Part shown: positions 27,830-41,511 of the stretch, piece by piece
Position numbering within the stretch: position 1 is the stretch's first letter
Layout of the letters: the number at the start of each line of letters is the position of its first letter
The notes under the pieces: model-generated
The model's input: only the letters and a program-made list of their open reading frames with translations
Database searches by the model: none
Told to the model about the DNA's origin: nothing
Translations under genes and position numbers: made by a program
Origin: Talinum fruticosum
Taxonomy: Eukaryota > Streptophyta > Magnoliopsida > Caryophyllales > Talinaceae
NCBI GenBank assembly: GCA_021018815.1
Contig: JAITYX010000002.1
Location: forward strand, 14,663,001 to 14,727,000
Length of the DNA stretch: 64,000 nt
Direction: 5' to 3'

Positions 27830-29518
27830 TTCTTTCCAACCAAATTTTATGACGATCCAAGCATCACCGCTTTGCCTCCAATCTTAAAGCCCTTCTTTTT
27901 ACCTGCATTGTGATAAAAAACCCTAGAATGTCAAATTCGACGCTCTAATTGCAATGCCCAGAAAAGGAAAAAAGGGAAGAAAAATAAAAAACCCAAAACC
28001 CTCTACCTTGGATACTAGCAAGCCCGGATCACAAGTATGATGTGAGGAAGGTCAAGAGATCTGATTGTCGGTGCAAATTTAGGAAAGAGAGAGAAAGAGC
28101 TCCAAATTGGAGTAAAAAGTTTCAGAAACAGGAGCTGAAAATTCAGAGTTGAATTGATCCAAAAAAATTATATACTAGTGTGTAAAGTTGAACGACCGAG
28201 GAAACGAAAATAATTTTGAGATTAATAAAATCCGCCCGATTTTGACGGCGATTAGGGAGGGAGGGAAGACAAGGTTGGAAGAGAGAGGATGAGAGCTTTG
28301 AAGAGAGAAATATAGAGAGAGAAGGAAGGTGAATAGTGATTGGAACCTTTAGGCGTAAATGTGGGGGCCGCAAAGGGGCCCGCGTAGGTTGAATTTGTCT
28401 TGATTTCCACGTGGCGGCGTGGGTTTTGGAGGTGGACTGTTTATGTGTCCCTCACGGTGGTTGCAGCTACTTTTTTTTTCGATTTATTTTTGAAAGACTT
28501 TTTTCCCGAATTATCCAATTTTGATCTAATGAATAATTAATTTAAGTTCTTATCACATCCAACATGTAGGAAATGTTATCAACTTTAAGGTAAGTTTGAT
28601 TGGAGGCAAAATTATTTATCATATTTTAAATTTTTTATTATATTTTTCATCAAATAATAGAATATTGAAAAATTATTTTTAAGGAGAACATTCTCCAAAC
28701 CAAACACATCTGTAGATAAAAATTATTATTTTTAATTATTTAAATATATATTTAAAGGTATAGAAATTAATCAGTCAAATTAATAGAGTTTTATATAATT
28801 ATTATCGATATTTATATTAAAATTTATGTCGAGAAGAATACTTAGAGATCAATATAAATAAAATTTGAATTAAAACCCCTCGCTATGTTAACAAAATACA
28901 TATATTAGTGATTTAGTCAACCAAATTGTGATTGTTAACAATCCTCTTGCTAGTATCCAACTAGTATGTATTTTAGTTGTCTAGGATATAAAAAATAAAT
29001 AAAAACATTAAATATAAAAAAAAACTCTTTCATTGGTTCATTAGTTTTGAAAAGTATATAATTTTATTTTACAAAGTCCTTCGTTATTATTGATTTTTCT
29101 ATTAGTAATCAATCAATATGAATTATTTCAAATGGTATAAAAGATAAAAACTCCATATTAGTTATTCACAAATAAAAAATAAACTTATAATAACAGAGAT
29201 TTATTAAAATAACAAGTGAATAAAAAAATAAATGAAATTGATGTATCGCTGACAACTTCTGATATCCACTGATTAATTAAAGTAAATCAAACATAAACAG
29301 AGACTGTAAAGGACATACAGTGGGTTTTGACCTTTGACTATTTGCGCAGTGATTTAGGTGAGACCAATTGCTTGTTTTTGTGGAATCCTTGGGGATAAAG
29401 CAAAATATAATTGGAGTTGGGAAATTTGAGGCATGGATTCTTTTTTAAAAAAAAAAATTCATGTCTCCGTTTATCTTTGCTTTAATTATTAGTGTTTTTC
29501 TTAAATGGAAATATTATA

Positions 29519-29754
29519 TACTCCATCCGTTTTAAAATATTTGTCGCTTTAAAGTTATGATGGAGTATTAAGAAAACACTAAATTTATGATAAAAATTTA
29601 CGTTAAAAGGTCAAGTTGCCCCAAAATTTTATTGGAAATAAAAAAATTAATGAGAAAATAAGATAAATAAAGTAATTAATAAGGATAAAATTGGTAAATT
29701 AATCATTAATATCTCATTGAAATTATAAACATGTATTTTAAAACGGATGGAGTA
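29519..29754. mobile_element. Stowaway-like (Tc1/mariner) MITE, copy 1
   Basis: Terminal inverted repeats CTCCATCCGTTTTAAAATA (29521) and its near-exact complement ending at about 29753 enclose about 230 bases, flanked by TA-rich sequence consistent with a TA target duplication. The CTCC(A/C)TCCGTTT terminus is the Stowaway hallmark. Confidence 0.85.
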
Positions 29755-31091
29755 TATATATTCTCAAATTGACTTTCTTTATAAGCAAGAACACGTAGTC
29801 ATACTCATTTTTATGTCAACTCCAAATAATATAAAAATAATTAAATTAAATAAGATATAGGCAATTATGTGAGTTATGTTATAAATGTTCTTTAATAATG
29901 CTAATTGACTAAATTAAACAAAAATGGAATCTTTGAGGAGATAAAAATAATTGTGTAGTTATTAAAATAAATACGGAATGTTATTTGATCGTAAAAATTC
30001 AGTGTACTATTGGTCATACCTGTGGTGTACTATAACTATCAAATGTCAATTATAGTTTCCTCAATCATTACATTGATTTTGATTCCATCCATATATTTTG
30101 GCATTTAGTTATCAGTTTATCTCTAAATTATTAGATTATATTAGATTTACTCTATTAACACATACATAAATTTAAGTATCTTAAACAAAGAAGAAATTAA
30201 TAATCTGAATATATATAACGCTAAAAATATATAACAATAAAAAAAGTTTATTTTTTTATAACAATTATTAATAGATTGTATATAATAATCAAATGTTAAT
30301 ATACTCGTATACATAGATTATATCGTATCAATTATTAATATTACACGTGCTTATTGTATATAACAAAACAATTAAACAAAAGTTTTATTTTTTTATAAAA
30401 TGTTGTAAAATTGTAGGAGGTAAAATACTAACGTTAAAATTAACAGGTCTTAAAAAATAACTTAATGGCTAAAATCAAGGTAATTTTGTAAATATAACCC
30501 TCAAAATATATTTTTTTAAAAATGGGGCCTTTTTTTCTTTTCTTTTTTTTTAATCAAAAGGGCATGAAACTTTTTGCCTAGTCGAATAGACATATAGTTG
30601 ATGGGCTCACGGCAATGTAGAAGACAGGACGCGGAACACCATATAATTTGCAAGCAGCCTTTTGTCACCACAAATCAATTACTGTTACTTTTTGTCACCC
30701 CCTTTAAATTCATTTTTTTAAAAGGTGGTTTTATAATATAATTAATTTATAATCTAGCTCCTAATTACAATTTACTGGCCACCCAGGGTGTGTTAGTGGT
30801 GCTATGGGTGGCCCTAATCGTGTAGGGGTGAAAATGGCATGATTTTAAACAGTCAGATGGTCATTTAAACAGTACAATGTTATATGTAACTATCATGCAG
30901 AGGAAAGAAAAACGGGAATAGTCTTGTATAAAACGATTCTATGATAATTTATCGTAAGATGGCTTATGTAACATGTTTTTCTTAAAATAAAAGTCGTGAT
31001 CAATGAGCATGTAATACAATTAATGATAAATTATTGTGAGACTCACACCAAAATTATATTTAAGTTTTTGTTTTATAATTAAAGTAAGCAA

Positions 31092-31370
31092 ATTATTCCC
31101 TTAATTTTAAAATACATGTCATTTTAACTAATTTTTTCGTTTTGCAATGCTTGTCATTTTATAATTTTAATGACGTATTAATAACTAATTTACCAATATT
31201 GTCCTTATTAATTGCTTTATTTATCTCATTTTCTCATTGATTTTGTTCATTTTTAATAAAATCTCAGACAATTTAGTCTTTTAACACAAATTTTATCATA
31301 AATTTAGTATTTCTTTGTTATTTTCTTATAACCTTAAAATAATAAGTATTTTAAAACGAATGAAATATAT
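31092..31370. mobile_element. Stowaway-like MITE, copy 2 (degraded)
   Basis: Starts TTATTCCCTTAATTTTAAAAT and ends with the complement-like ATTTTAAAACGAATGAAATA. Its interior shares blocks with copies 1 and 3 (TTGTCCTTATTAATTGC, AATTTACCAATATT). Confidence 0.65.
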
Positions 31371-33339
31371 TATAGTCTTATCGATAAATCCGTACATCTC
31401 TTGCAACGCCCGCTCCTAGGCTAAATCCGATACATCATTACCCAAAGGACAAATATTTATCCATTGATAAAAAGGTGAGATTGTAATTACTAATAATATT
31501 AGCTCCTAAATCATAGTTATGCACGTTTTGGAGGGAAGAAAATAGTAGATGGATAGTGTGTTGATGAAAGCACGCACCGAGGAAACACAACCAAAGAAAT
31601 TAGCACCACTTTTCTTGCATGCATATCAAATATGCACTATTAGAGATTTTCCATATATCATTTTTTTATTTTGTGGTTTATTTTGTAGGTCTATTTTGGT
31701 TGACCAACTTTGGAACCCGAGAAAATATGCATTTACTCGAGGTGACCAAAATCCTGGCTTACCTTGGATGCCAAATGCAAATAAAAATTAATTAAATTAA
31801 AAGAAAATCAAAGCCCATGCACTACTTCGCCTAAACCACTTGTCATCAAACATTAGTTTGTGCATAGTCCAAAAATATTTGACATCTAGTCATCTCCTAC
31901 TATGAAATGCACGTTGCAAGGGCTTTCCAGTCCGAATAGTGTTATCTCTTTTATAGAGATTTAGTTAAATCACCCATGTTTATTTTTATAAATTAAAATA
32001 AAAAATTATAAATTATAAGTTGCAATATATGGATGAAGTACACCTCATATTTTTATTTTTTTCATTTAGTTGAATAAAGGTGGAGATGTATTAGTTTTTT
32101 ATAAAAAAAAAAAATAATCCATGTACGACCTAATATATTAGAAGACGTTAGATATTTTTAATATTAAAGTTAATAACACAATATATATTTTTATAACAGA
32201 ATGGTTTAACTTTTTACAATATTCTTTACAAAATTAATTGTAAAATTCAATGTTGTATTCATTGAAAAATTATAAAATAGCCAATTAAAATGATATTTTA
32301 CAGTTCATAAAAATAATGACAGTGTGTATATATACAACGATATTCTTTTTATATGCCACTTAATCAGTCTATACACATTATACTTCCTATGTATATTCTA
32401 TTTTATTTATAAATTAAGTCTCAATTTAGTCTATCATAGTCCCCACTAAATAAATAAAAATATTATATCAATTATTATAATTTTTCAATTTGTGACAACT
32501 ATAAGTTAAATTGATTCACCAAATCTTAGAGCATTTATTTAGATGTATGGATCACTTCTGATTTTCCTTACCATCTGTCTATGTTCATTGAAATAAATTT
32601 TTAAATCAATGGACGCAATTTTTTTCAACGAAAAAAATATAACGAATGGGGAAAAAAAGAGGAAAGTTAGAGATCGTTTGGGCCATGATCTGGACCATCT
32701 GGACTGGACGGAACCGACACAGTGTTGGTGCTTTCCGTGGTCCAAACAAATAATTTGCGTGTATTTTTCCTTTTCGTTCCTGATCGTTCGATAGGTACTA
32801 TTATTCAACGTTTTAAATATATGTTCTGACTTTCTTTTTTCTGAATCTTTCAAATTACCCGATTGAAAATTCCAATATGTAAATATATTCAACCAAGTTT
32901 TCAACGAAAAAGAAGTATTATAAATTTTACACTATTATTATATCTAATCAATTGGTGTTAACTAAAGATCTATTCGAATTAACATATATACCAATATGTA
33001 TTTTTGTTCTCTGTTAATTTATATTCATTTATGTTTATTCTATTCTGATTTCTCATTTATATTCGTTTCCGTTCATTTATACTCATTTCAACTTAATTAT
33101 TTCTGTTTGTTTTTTTTCATTTTTCTCTTTTTATTTATTTATTTTAGTTCATTTATGTTTATTTATACTATTTCTGTTCACTTTATCTACCATTTTCAAC
33201 ATATCAGTAGAAATAAATTTAATTTGCACAAATTTGTTGCAATTTGAGTACAATTGACTCATACACTATACGATGTTGTAAATGGAGGTAAGTTTGCTAT
33301 TATTTCACAACAATTCGATAATCTTGTATAAGAGGGAAG

Positions 33340-33480
33340 ATAAGTACAAATAACATTAGATAATCCTTATCTCAAAGGTTTTACCCATACTATCATCGAG
33401 TAACAATACTGAAAAACTCTTACAAGAGAGAGGATGTAAAGATAACTTTACGCCTTTTAAGACTATGATTAATTTGTGAA
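33340..33480. repeat. Interspersed repeat also present near 54430-54520
   Basis: Both places share TACCCAT..TCATC, then AAAAACTCTT..AAG, then GAGGATGTAAAG. The similarity continues with gaps over about 100 bases in the same orientation. It is likely an old dispersed repeat of unknown class. Confidence 0.4.
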
Positions 33481-34369
33481 GAATGATCACTTTCTCTGTA
33501 GTTTTGACTAGAGTGTTTTACCTAAAATATAGATGGTTAGGTATTTTACGAACTCGGGTTAATTATTGAATTGTTTTTATATATTTGTAAGCCTACTAAT
33601 AATTATTCCCAAAAAAATTATATATCTTCAACATAAAACACGTAATTGCTACTGAAATATTAATGAGCATGATCATAGCTTCTATTGAGAGTAATGATGT
33701 TCACCTTAAACAAATTCCTTATATTTTTTAAAATTTAACACTATAATTATAATATAATTATTTAGCGTGTTCCATTATTAAAAGGTCATTAAAGTAAAAT
33801 TTCACCAAATGACGGGTCAAAAAAAAAATCATTAAATGACGTCAAGTTGTAATCTACATACTGGTTAGTTCAACTCCCTTCGGATTTTTCCCAGGAAGAA
33901 ACATATGGAGGTCATCGGTTTGTGCAAAAAAATTTGTAAACGACTACCAGTAATGACGATATTTATCTCATTTATTGAACTTTCATTATATTTTATTATT
34001 CCTCTCATGAAATTACTACTCTAGAATCTCTGGAAGGCTGAGGTTCAATCCGAAGCTTATATAACAATTTTTAAATATTTTATAAATTGAACTAACCAAC
34101 ATCCATAACTCATCTATAACTCGTTAAACCTGAAATATAATTGTCCGTTCCCTTTGTTTGCTATCGAAGTCGATTAAACTATAAATATGATCAAATCTAT
34201 AAAAACAAGTTATATTAAAATCACTGTGATAGAATTCTGGTATGTTCTTGATCCTCAATAAAGACTTATTTTTTTAAATTTTAAATGAACCACCAAATAT
34301 AATACAATATAAGTCCTATTTTATTTAATTTGAGTTTATTACCTTACATCTCCTTATAGTTTTTTTTAT

Positions 34370-34650
34370 AATTACCTTTATAACTATTTTACAGATCTTT
34401 ATAACTACTTACAATTGTTTACAACTTTTTACAACAAAGTTTACAATTGTTTACGATCTTACAGACTAAGCTTATAATTTTTTGTAATCTTATAACTAAG
34501 CGTACAACTTCTTACAACCTTACAACTAAATGAAATATAATCATAATAAAGTGGAAAAAATTGAATCAGTAACCTAATTCTCCTAAGGCCTTTACTTGTC
34601 GAGTGGTGAGTGGCCAGTCCAAGCTTCCCCCACCCCCAAGTTTGACTCGG
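34370..34650 (-). mobile_element. SINE-like sequence with adjoining TTACAAC repeats
   Basis: The minus strand reads TGGCCACTCACC (34614-34603), identical to the A-box region of the well-defined SINE at 55559-55758, followed by GGTTACTGATTC as a poor B-box at about 34575. Next to it (34370-34545 on the plus strand) are repeated units like TTACAACT and TTATAACT. Ends and target duplication were not found. Confidence 0.4.
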
Positions 34651-35288
34651 GGGACAAATTTCCTCTTTGAGGAATTTGTGTGTTGTGATGGTATATTATT
34701 CCTCATTTTCAACACAGTCAATTTATTAGACTTTCCTAAGATAAAAGGTACAAGTGGGTGGATTAACTTATCAATCCTATAAAATAAAATAAAATAAAAA
34801 GCGCCTCCTACTGTTTTTTCTTTATAACAAGATGGAGGGGAGAGGAGAAAAAAGAAAAGATGGGACTGAATTTTGAGGCGCGTATGAATTGAATATTGAA
34901 TTTCGACGGTGTCAACGGTGAACTCAAAAGAAAGCGATACAGTGAACTTCGTGACTGTCATCTTCCTTATTCTCCCTCATGTCACACCTTCGTCTTTTTC
35001 CTTTTTTTTTTTTAAATTCATTGTTATTATATCAACATGAATTGCCATTTTCTTTCGTTTTGATCAATGAAGTTACTACGACCATTTTCATTCGTTTGAT
35101 CAATCTGGTGAGTCCTTTTTTGATTTGTTTATTGAAACGAAATTATCGATCAATTATGCTCAATTCATAAGTTCGTTTTCGTGTTTCCCGAATCGGGGAT
35201 TTATTGAACTATTTGTGTGTTTTTCAGTTGAAAATTGAATCTGATAAAAGTTTATTGATTATATTTTGCGTAGAAAATTGGGTAGAAG

Positions 35289-38200
35289 ATGGTGAAGGAA
35301 AGAGAGTACTACGATTTGCTGGGGGTCAGTGTGGTTGCCTCTCCTGCAGAGATTAAAAAGGCTTACTACCTTAAGGCAAGCCCTTTTCTTCAAATTTCTT
35401 TTTGTCCCCCTCAAAATTTCAATTTTGTGTGTATTTTTGCGATTTTGTTTGTTTTGGCCACAATTTATTAAAGTTCTTGGTATAGGATTAAGAGCTTCAT
35501 TAAGAAGAAATTGTAGAGAGGTGTAAGGGCCAGGGAATAGTCATAGGTGGTGGGCGTGATCCGAGGATCTGTCCAGGCTGTGTTTTAGGTACAACTAGCT
35601 TGGATTCATACGTATTACATGTAAGTCTATAAAAAGTTTGAATTTTTAAATTATACCATTATGATATTTTTAAAATTATATCATAATAATAATAATAATA
35701 ATAATAATAGGGAATTTATTCATACAATCTTAAATATGATATATTTCATTATTGAATATATAATAATGCATTTTATATATAGCGTGTTTTTTAAGTGACA
35801 TTGTCCTCATAAATTGGTTGCTATTTTATTTTATTTTTGTCATGCAAATACAATATAAAGTCTAAAACTACGATAAATTTGACTTTAAAAAGTACATCAT
35901 AAATCCAATATTTCAATCTTTTAGTCTTTTGGAATTTAAATCATTAAAAAAGTTAAAATATTTGATAAATATTAAGAAACTAATTGATGAGCAATTAAAT
36001 ATAACATAGACATATACATAGATAAATAGATAGATAGATATAATATTTGTTGTATAGAGGAAGATTGATTAAATAAGAAAACAAATTTTGTAGAATGTAT
36101 ATTACCTAAAAATTGGAGGGAATATATGACTGTGAAATTCTTTAAAAAGTTGTAAAATTTATAAAAAGAAAATTAGTAAATGATATTTAATAGGATACTG
36201 AAAAGAACATTGGGATCAATCAAATAAGATAAATAGATTAACAAAATGATATATAAAAAATGCAAACATTCCAAATGATCAGAGTGGGGAAAGTGAACAA
36301 ATTAGTTAAAAAATAATTATCCAAAAAATAGAGAAAACGTTAATTAAGAAAAATAGGAAAGATACAATTTAAAAAGAGGCATATAGGTGGAAATTAAACA
36401 ACAGTTTATAATCATGAAGAATATTACTCATAAGGAAATTAGAGGTGGAAATGAGAGGTATTTTATGAAGTTAATGAAGGTTTTATACGGTGGATAGGTA
36501 TATGTGACTGGAAGTAATAAATTGTAAAAGTTTCCTCAAAAGCTAAAGAGGTTATTGCATCATGTGTTGTGGGAGGGATTTTATTTTTAAAGTTTTTTTC
36601 CCCTTCAAAAGCAAATGCAGTTTTTTGGTAAAATGACTAATTAATCCCTATAAATTTATACAAAGCAGGGGTATAACTAAAAAATTAAAAATTATATAGT
36701 CATAAAAGGGTGTTGGCTTTATATATAACATAGATAGATAGTATAATTTAAAATGTCCAAGAATCTCGATGTTAGAAATCTTGATGCAGGTAGTGGGGTT
36801 AGAGTTGATTGTGATTAACATGAAAGTAGTTGAACTCATAATCTTTTGACATTGCCCTCCAAACTGCAAGGTCTACGCTTGGAGGAGAGAGAGTTTAATT
36901 GATAAGTATATGGCAGCTGAAGGGGGAGCCTTGGCCACCTAAGCATCCTGTTCATTTCTAACTTAATGAATATAATACTTGGAGTCTTGAACTGAAACAG
37001 GATAAAAACCCATAAATTTCATTGGAAATGGTCAAGTGTTGCATTTGGAGTTTATTTGTATCGGATTATTGTATCGTTGTCTAGCTAACATATCTAGTCA
37101 ACATGATGCTAAGATTGGTGATCTTTATTGGCTAAGTGATTATTGTTCTATTGCTTGACTCGTTGGCTGTATCTCGTTGAAGCTTAAGTTGAATGGTTTG
37201 AAAAGGCATTTTGATGATGAGATTGGCAATATCAGTAAAGCATATTCAGGGAATATGTTGTCGCTGTCTTTAGAATTTGAAGATCAAAGTACAGTTTCAG
37301 TTCTAAGTTTTTGGCCTTTTTAACAGATTTTGCTACTTTGGAGACAGGTTGGGGGGTGTTTGAGAAAAGAAACAGGCAGTGTGATGATTTTCTGGATGAC
37401 GGATATCGAGTTTAGCAATCTTTTGGTGCTGGTTTATGCTGTTGAACAATCTGTCTTTTACTTGCATTTGAACATGATTTTGATATGGTAGAAATCAAGC
37501 ATTGATTTCATAGCTTGGTGGCTAGGGCTGAGTATATTCTTTTCTTGTTAGCCAACCAGGTAGAATATGTCATATTTGGTAATTCAATTATTCATTAGCC
37601 ACTCTCACACAGGAACAATTGCAACAACTTTTCAAGCTAACGGGTCTTTCTACACGATCTTCTATTCCTGAGTACCAGAAGTCAGCTGTTTTATTCTTAA
37701 CGAAAATTTTACGTTCCCTCTCAGGCAAGGATTGTTCATCCCGATGAAAATCCTGGAGATCCACAAGCTGTCCAGAAGTTTCAGGTAAATAATTGATTAA
37801 CTGAAATGAGGGACTACATTTGAAAGCTACTCTTCTTAATTCATGCAACTTGTGTCGACTCCACAAGTTTTGACATGGAAGTTAACATATGCTGTCAAAT
37901 TCTTTAGGAACTTGGTGAAGCTTATCAAGTCCTCAGTGATCCTGAGAAACGCGAGGCATATAACAAGTTTGGAAAGACAGGAATACCACAGTAAGTGTTT
38001 ACATATTAGGAAATAATGCCAGTGAAGTACTTGTTCCAAATGCTTTAATATGTCCTTTGAAATACCTGTATGGATTATGATATATTTATCTGCCTACAAG
38101 TCTATCTCCCAGCAGGCGTTTGATCTTGCTTATTCTGTTGGAATCACGAATAATTGATATTTGCCCTCAACGGTTTCTTAATTAAAATATTTGTCAGGGA

Positions 38201-41200
38201 TGACATGGAAGATCCAGGGGTTGTATTTGGGATGCTCTTTGGAAGTTATTATTTTGAAGATTATATTGGCCAACTTGCATTGGCAACTATGGCAGTAATT
38301 GACTATGAAGAAGACATTCCTATAAAATTTAGAAAGCAGAAAGTTGAAGAAAAGATGAAGGTAAATTATTTTGTTTTATTTATTTGATAAGGAAGTAAAT
38401 TCCTTTTTTTTGTAGCCACTTTTTTTAATTAATTGTCAGTGCAATTAATTAGAGCAACTTCGCCTTGCAGATACTGCAGCAGGAAAGGCAGGCAAAACTC
38501 ATACAGATTCTAAAAGATCGCCTTCAACCTTATGTTGAGGATCATATCGATGAGTTTGTGGAATGGGCAAAGACAGAAGCATCTACCCTCTCAAAAGCTG
38601 GTATTTCTGGTTCTATTTCCCCTTTTGTGATACACTGTTTGAAGTTGGCGAGTCTGGGTAACTTCATTACTCAATTGATTCTGTAATCAATTCTAGATGA
38701 ATCCATGTTCTAATGCATGTAGACTAGTATACACATTTGGTTTACTATGTGAAACTTTCGAAAGCTGACTGATTCTTCGTATGTTTGCTTTGGAGAAGGT
38801 GAGCATGTAGAACTTGAATGTGCGAATCCTTTAAAAGTTTCACAACTTTACTCTCTAGTCTCCACATACGGATGTAGGAAATTCCACACACACACACGCA
38901 CATCATTTAGACTTGAATTGTTCTCCTCGATTATTCTTTTCCTTATTGATGCATTTTGAAATTATTATTGATCATCATCAGTGTTTGGTGAGGCCATGCT
39001 GCACACAATTGGTTATATTTATACGAGGCAGGCTGCTAAAGAAATTGGGAAGGACAAGTTCTTGAAGGTACCATTTTTAGCAGAATGGGCGCGAGACAAG
39101 GGACACTATATAAAATCACAAGTAATGGCTGCTTCAGGTAATTTTTTTTTTTCCTGCAACTAATGGCCCTGTTTAGTGGGAAGTGCAATCTTCCTGTCTA
39201 TCTGTTTGTTATTAACGACTTCATCTGTTGGCATACAGGAGCTGTGTCATTAATTCACATGAAGGAGGACATGGAGAAGTTGAGTCAAGAAGAGAACATA
39301 ATGAATGCCATGGAAATGAAAAAGGATGCCATAATTACTTCTCTCTGGCAGCTCAATGTCGTTGATATCGAGACAACCTTATCAAATGTCTGCCAAGCGG
39401 TGAGTATGCTGATGTCTGGCACAATATGGCTTGTTTATTGAACATTGTTTCCGCAACAACCATGACAACGACTTGTATCCTGCACATATTAGGGCATGGG
39501 AAGTCCTAAATTTGGATAGCCATCCCTTGCGAGAAAAGAGAATATATGGGGGCACCCACTTCAACTTTTTCAAAGGGTTTCAAGGAGTTAAAACATTTAG
39601 GAATAAATAAATATAAATGAAAAGTATAAATATGAAGTGCTGATACATGTAGTGCTAGTAATGTGAAGATGATGCCCACCTTTTGTATAGCTTAATAGCC
39701 AATTGGAGTGTTTTTCCCCATTTGGATTATAGTTGACTGAAGCAAAATATCTCTCTCAATTGTCCTCTGTCTCTTTCTATGAGTGATCTCAGATTCTCAA
39801 TGACAATGTGATGACTGCTCTAAATAGTTCTCCATGTTTTTGATAAATGAATAAAGGTATCGTAGAATATTGTAGTTTATGTCTCATAGCTGCTCTGTTA
39901 CCATCTGTCTTCTTGCTGTTGCTGATTGTCAGCATCATTAAAATCAGGAGAAATATACCTGAAAGAGTCGTTACCAGAAATGACCAAAGTTGCTGCTCAA
40001 GTGAAGAATACTCACTAGAAGTGTTTTCATAACCCTTTTATTTTTCAGGTTCTTAAGGATCCGACCGTTCCAAAGGAGGTTCTCGGGTCGAGGGCAAAGG
40101 CATTGAAGAAACTTGGAATGATATTTCAAGTAGGTTCTATTTTGATCTTTTTCAGTTCTATCCTAAGATTAATCTGGATTCTCGTTTTCTTTCTGTCCTT
40201 TTTTATTTATTGATGGTTGTTCTTAACTATTCCTTCCCATTTCAACCGTAAGTGTGCTATCATAATGGAAGTCCCTAGTTTATTTTTGTACCCAGCAAGC
40301 AACTTTACTACTAAAACCATTAAATCAAAAGGCGGCCAAGACAGCCAACTTTATTTTTACACCAAAAACATTCTACTTGAATCCATGCATCTCATGGGGC
40401 AGACAAAAATTTCCTCCTACAGGCAAAAAAGATGTCACCTCTATTAACCAAACCAAACCAAAAAAAAAAAAAAAACAGATGTCACCTCTGGGTCTGACCA
40501 TGGTTTTTCACCATAATATGGATATGTCACGCCTTGAGATCGAACCAAATTCTTCTGCGGATTCAGAATTGTCATGATATATTTTAAGATTCTATGAAGA
40601 GTCACTTGAATTGTTGATGTAGTAACTGAAGCAGCTTGGAATAACTCCTATGTTACTGAGTCAACTAGAGAATGAGGTAGGAAATATTAGTGATCAAGGG
40701 AAGAAGAAATGCTTCAGTTATTCCAAAAATCCCGTGTTGTCACTTGTATGTTTCTTGTTTGTTATAGCCTTCATTCACCCTGATCTCTACCCTACATAGA
40801 GCTAATTGATCGAGCGGATCCTGGATATTGAGATTTATGTTATTTGGACTTAGCTGCAAGCATCTCACATGAGACGAGTATGTGTGTCATAGTGTCAAAT
40901 CCACCATTATTCTGAGAAGTGTTAAATGTCCATGACCATGTTGAAAATGACAATCCTGAACAGTATGGCAGACGTAATGTCACTGTCCGATATGATCTGA
41001 ACTTAGGTGATCATGAATAGATTTCTGCAAATGTCAACAGTAATTTAACCAATGAGGGCACGCAGCCTTACCATTGTGGTAGAACTGTGATAGGCTGCTT
41101 ATATGTAAATCGATGCTAACCGGCAACCGCCCACTAGCTGCAAAACTGAAGAAGTAGAGGAAACCCGGAATCAAATTGCTTGTCTACCCTTTATAAATTC

Positions 41201-41511
41201 TATTGTTATTTTTGAACTAGTCATTCTGCTCGTAGAAATGTTTGCAGTAGTAAGGAAGACTATATGTTGGTTCTCCTCATACTCCGTAGAAGCGGGACCC
41301 GAGATTGGGAGGAGTTGTAGAATCAGAAACGTATTAAGATTTGCAAGGGACATCAGATAAATTCCGGTGCCCTTTGATCTTCCAAGTTATGGGCTTATTT
41401 GTTGTTTGTTCTGTTTCTCAGGGCGCCAAGGCTCGCTACACCAGAGAAACCTGTCTCAGAACTGAAGGTCCCGACATGAACATTGCTGCTTCTGGGTCAA
41501 ACCAGCCTTAA
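35289..41511 (+). CDS. J-domain (DnaJ) cochaperone with DnaJ-X domain, copy 1
   Basis: J proteins stimulate Hsp70 ATPase. Nine exons: 35289-35375, 37725-37784, 37908-37990, 38198-38360, 38471-38600, 38982-39137, 39239-39399, 40049-40129, 41422-41511; 336 residues. The J-domain opens [12 protein letters not shown] and has HPD in [12 protein letters not shown] (the usual HPDK is HPDE here). After [20 protein letters not shown] comes the plant DnaJ-X region: [20 protein letters not shown], a charged helix ([20 protein letters not shown]), [37 protein letters not shown] and [14 protein letters not shown]. It is shorter at the C-terminus than some Arabidopsis relatives. Intron 1 uses a GC donor (CTTAAG|GCAAGC) and joins cleanly to CTCTCAG|GCAAGG, since no GT donor fits. 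A leader intron (35108-35273) is likely. Reading frame intact. Confidence 0.92.
35594..36740 (+). mobile_element. Helitron-like insertion in intron 1 of the first DnaJ gene
   Basis: The paralogous intron near 43260-43300 reads GGTACAATCGTACAATTTGAAG without interruption. In copy 1, GGTACAA is followed by CTAGCTTGGATTCATACG, then about 1.15 kb, then TATATAACATAGATAGATAG and the resumed TATAATTTAAAATGTCC. The left border (CTAGCTT plus a small palindrome) and right border (TATATAACATAGAT) match the elements at 8352-11177. No coding capacity is evident. Confidence 0.65.

Larger units (their letters stand above)
27910..34560. other. Long AT-rich intergenic region
   Basis: Contains the SFH leader and promoter (a CT-rich stretch on the minus strand at about 28240-28330), then about 6 kb of A+T-rich DNA with Stowaway-like MITEs (29519-29754, about 31092-31370), an interspersed repeat at about 33340-33480 and a TTACAAC-type repeat tract at 34370-34545. 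ORFs at 31549-31791, 32539-32904 and 32996-33247 are low-complexity or lack any domain. No gene is supported. Confidence 0.6.

Noticed and set aside
31549..31791. 80-codon ORF in the AT-rich intergenic region
   Set aside because: Unremarkable composition, no domain and no supporting exon or promoter.
32996..33247. Phe/Tyr/Ser-rich ORF
   Set aside because: Product of low-complexity T-rich sequence (repeated TTCATTTAT units).
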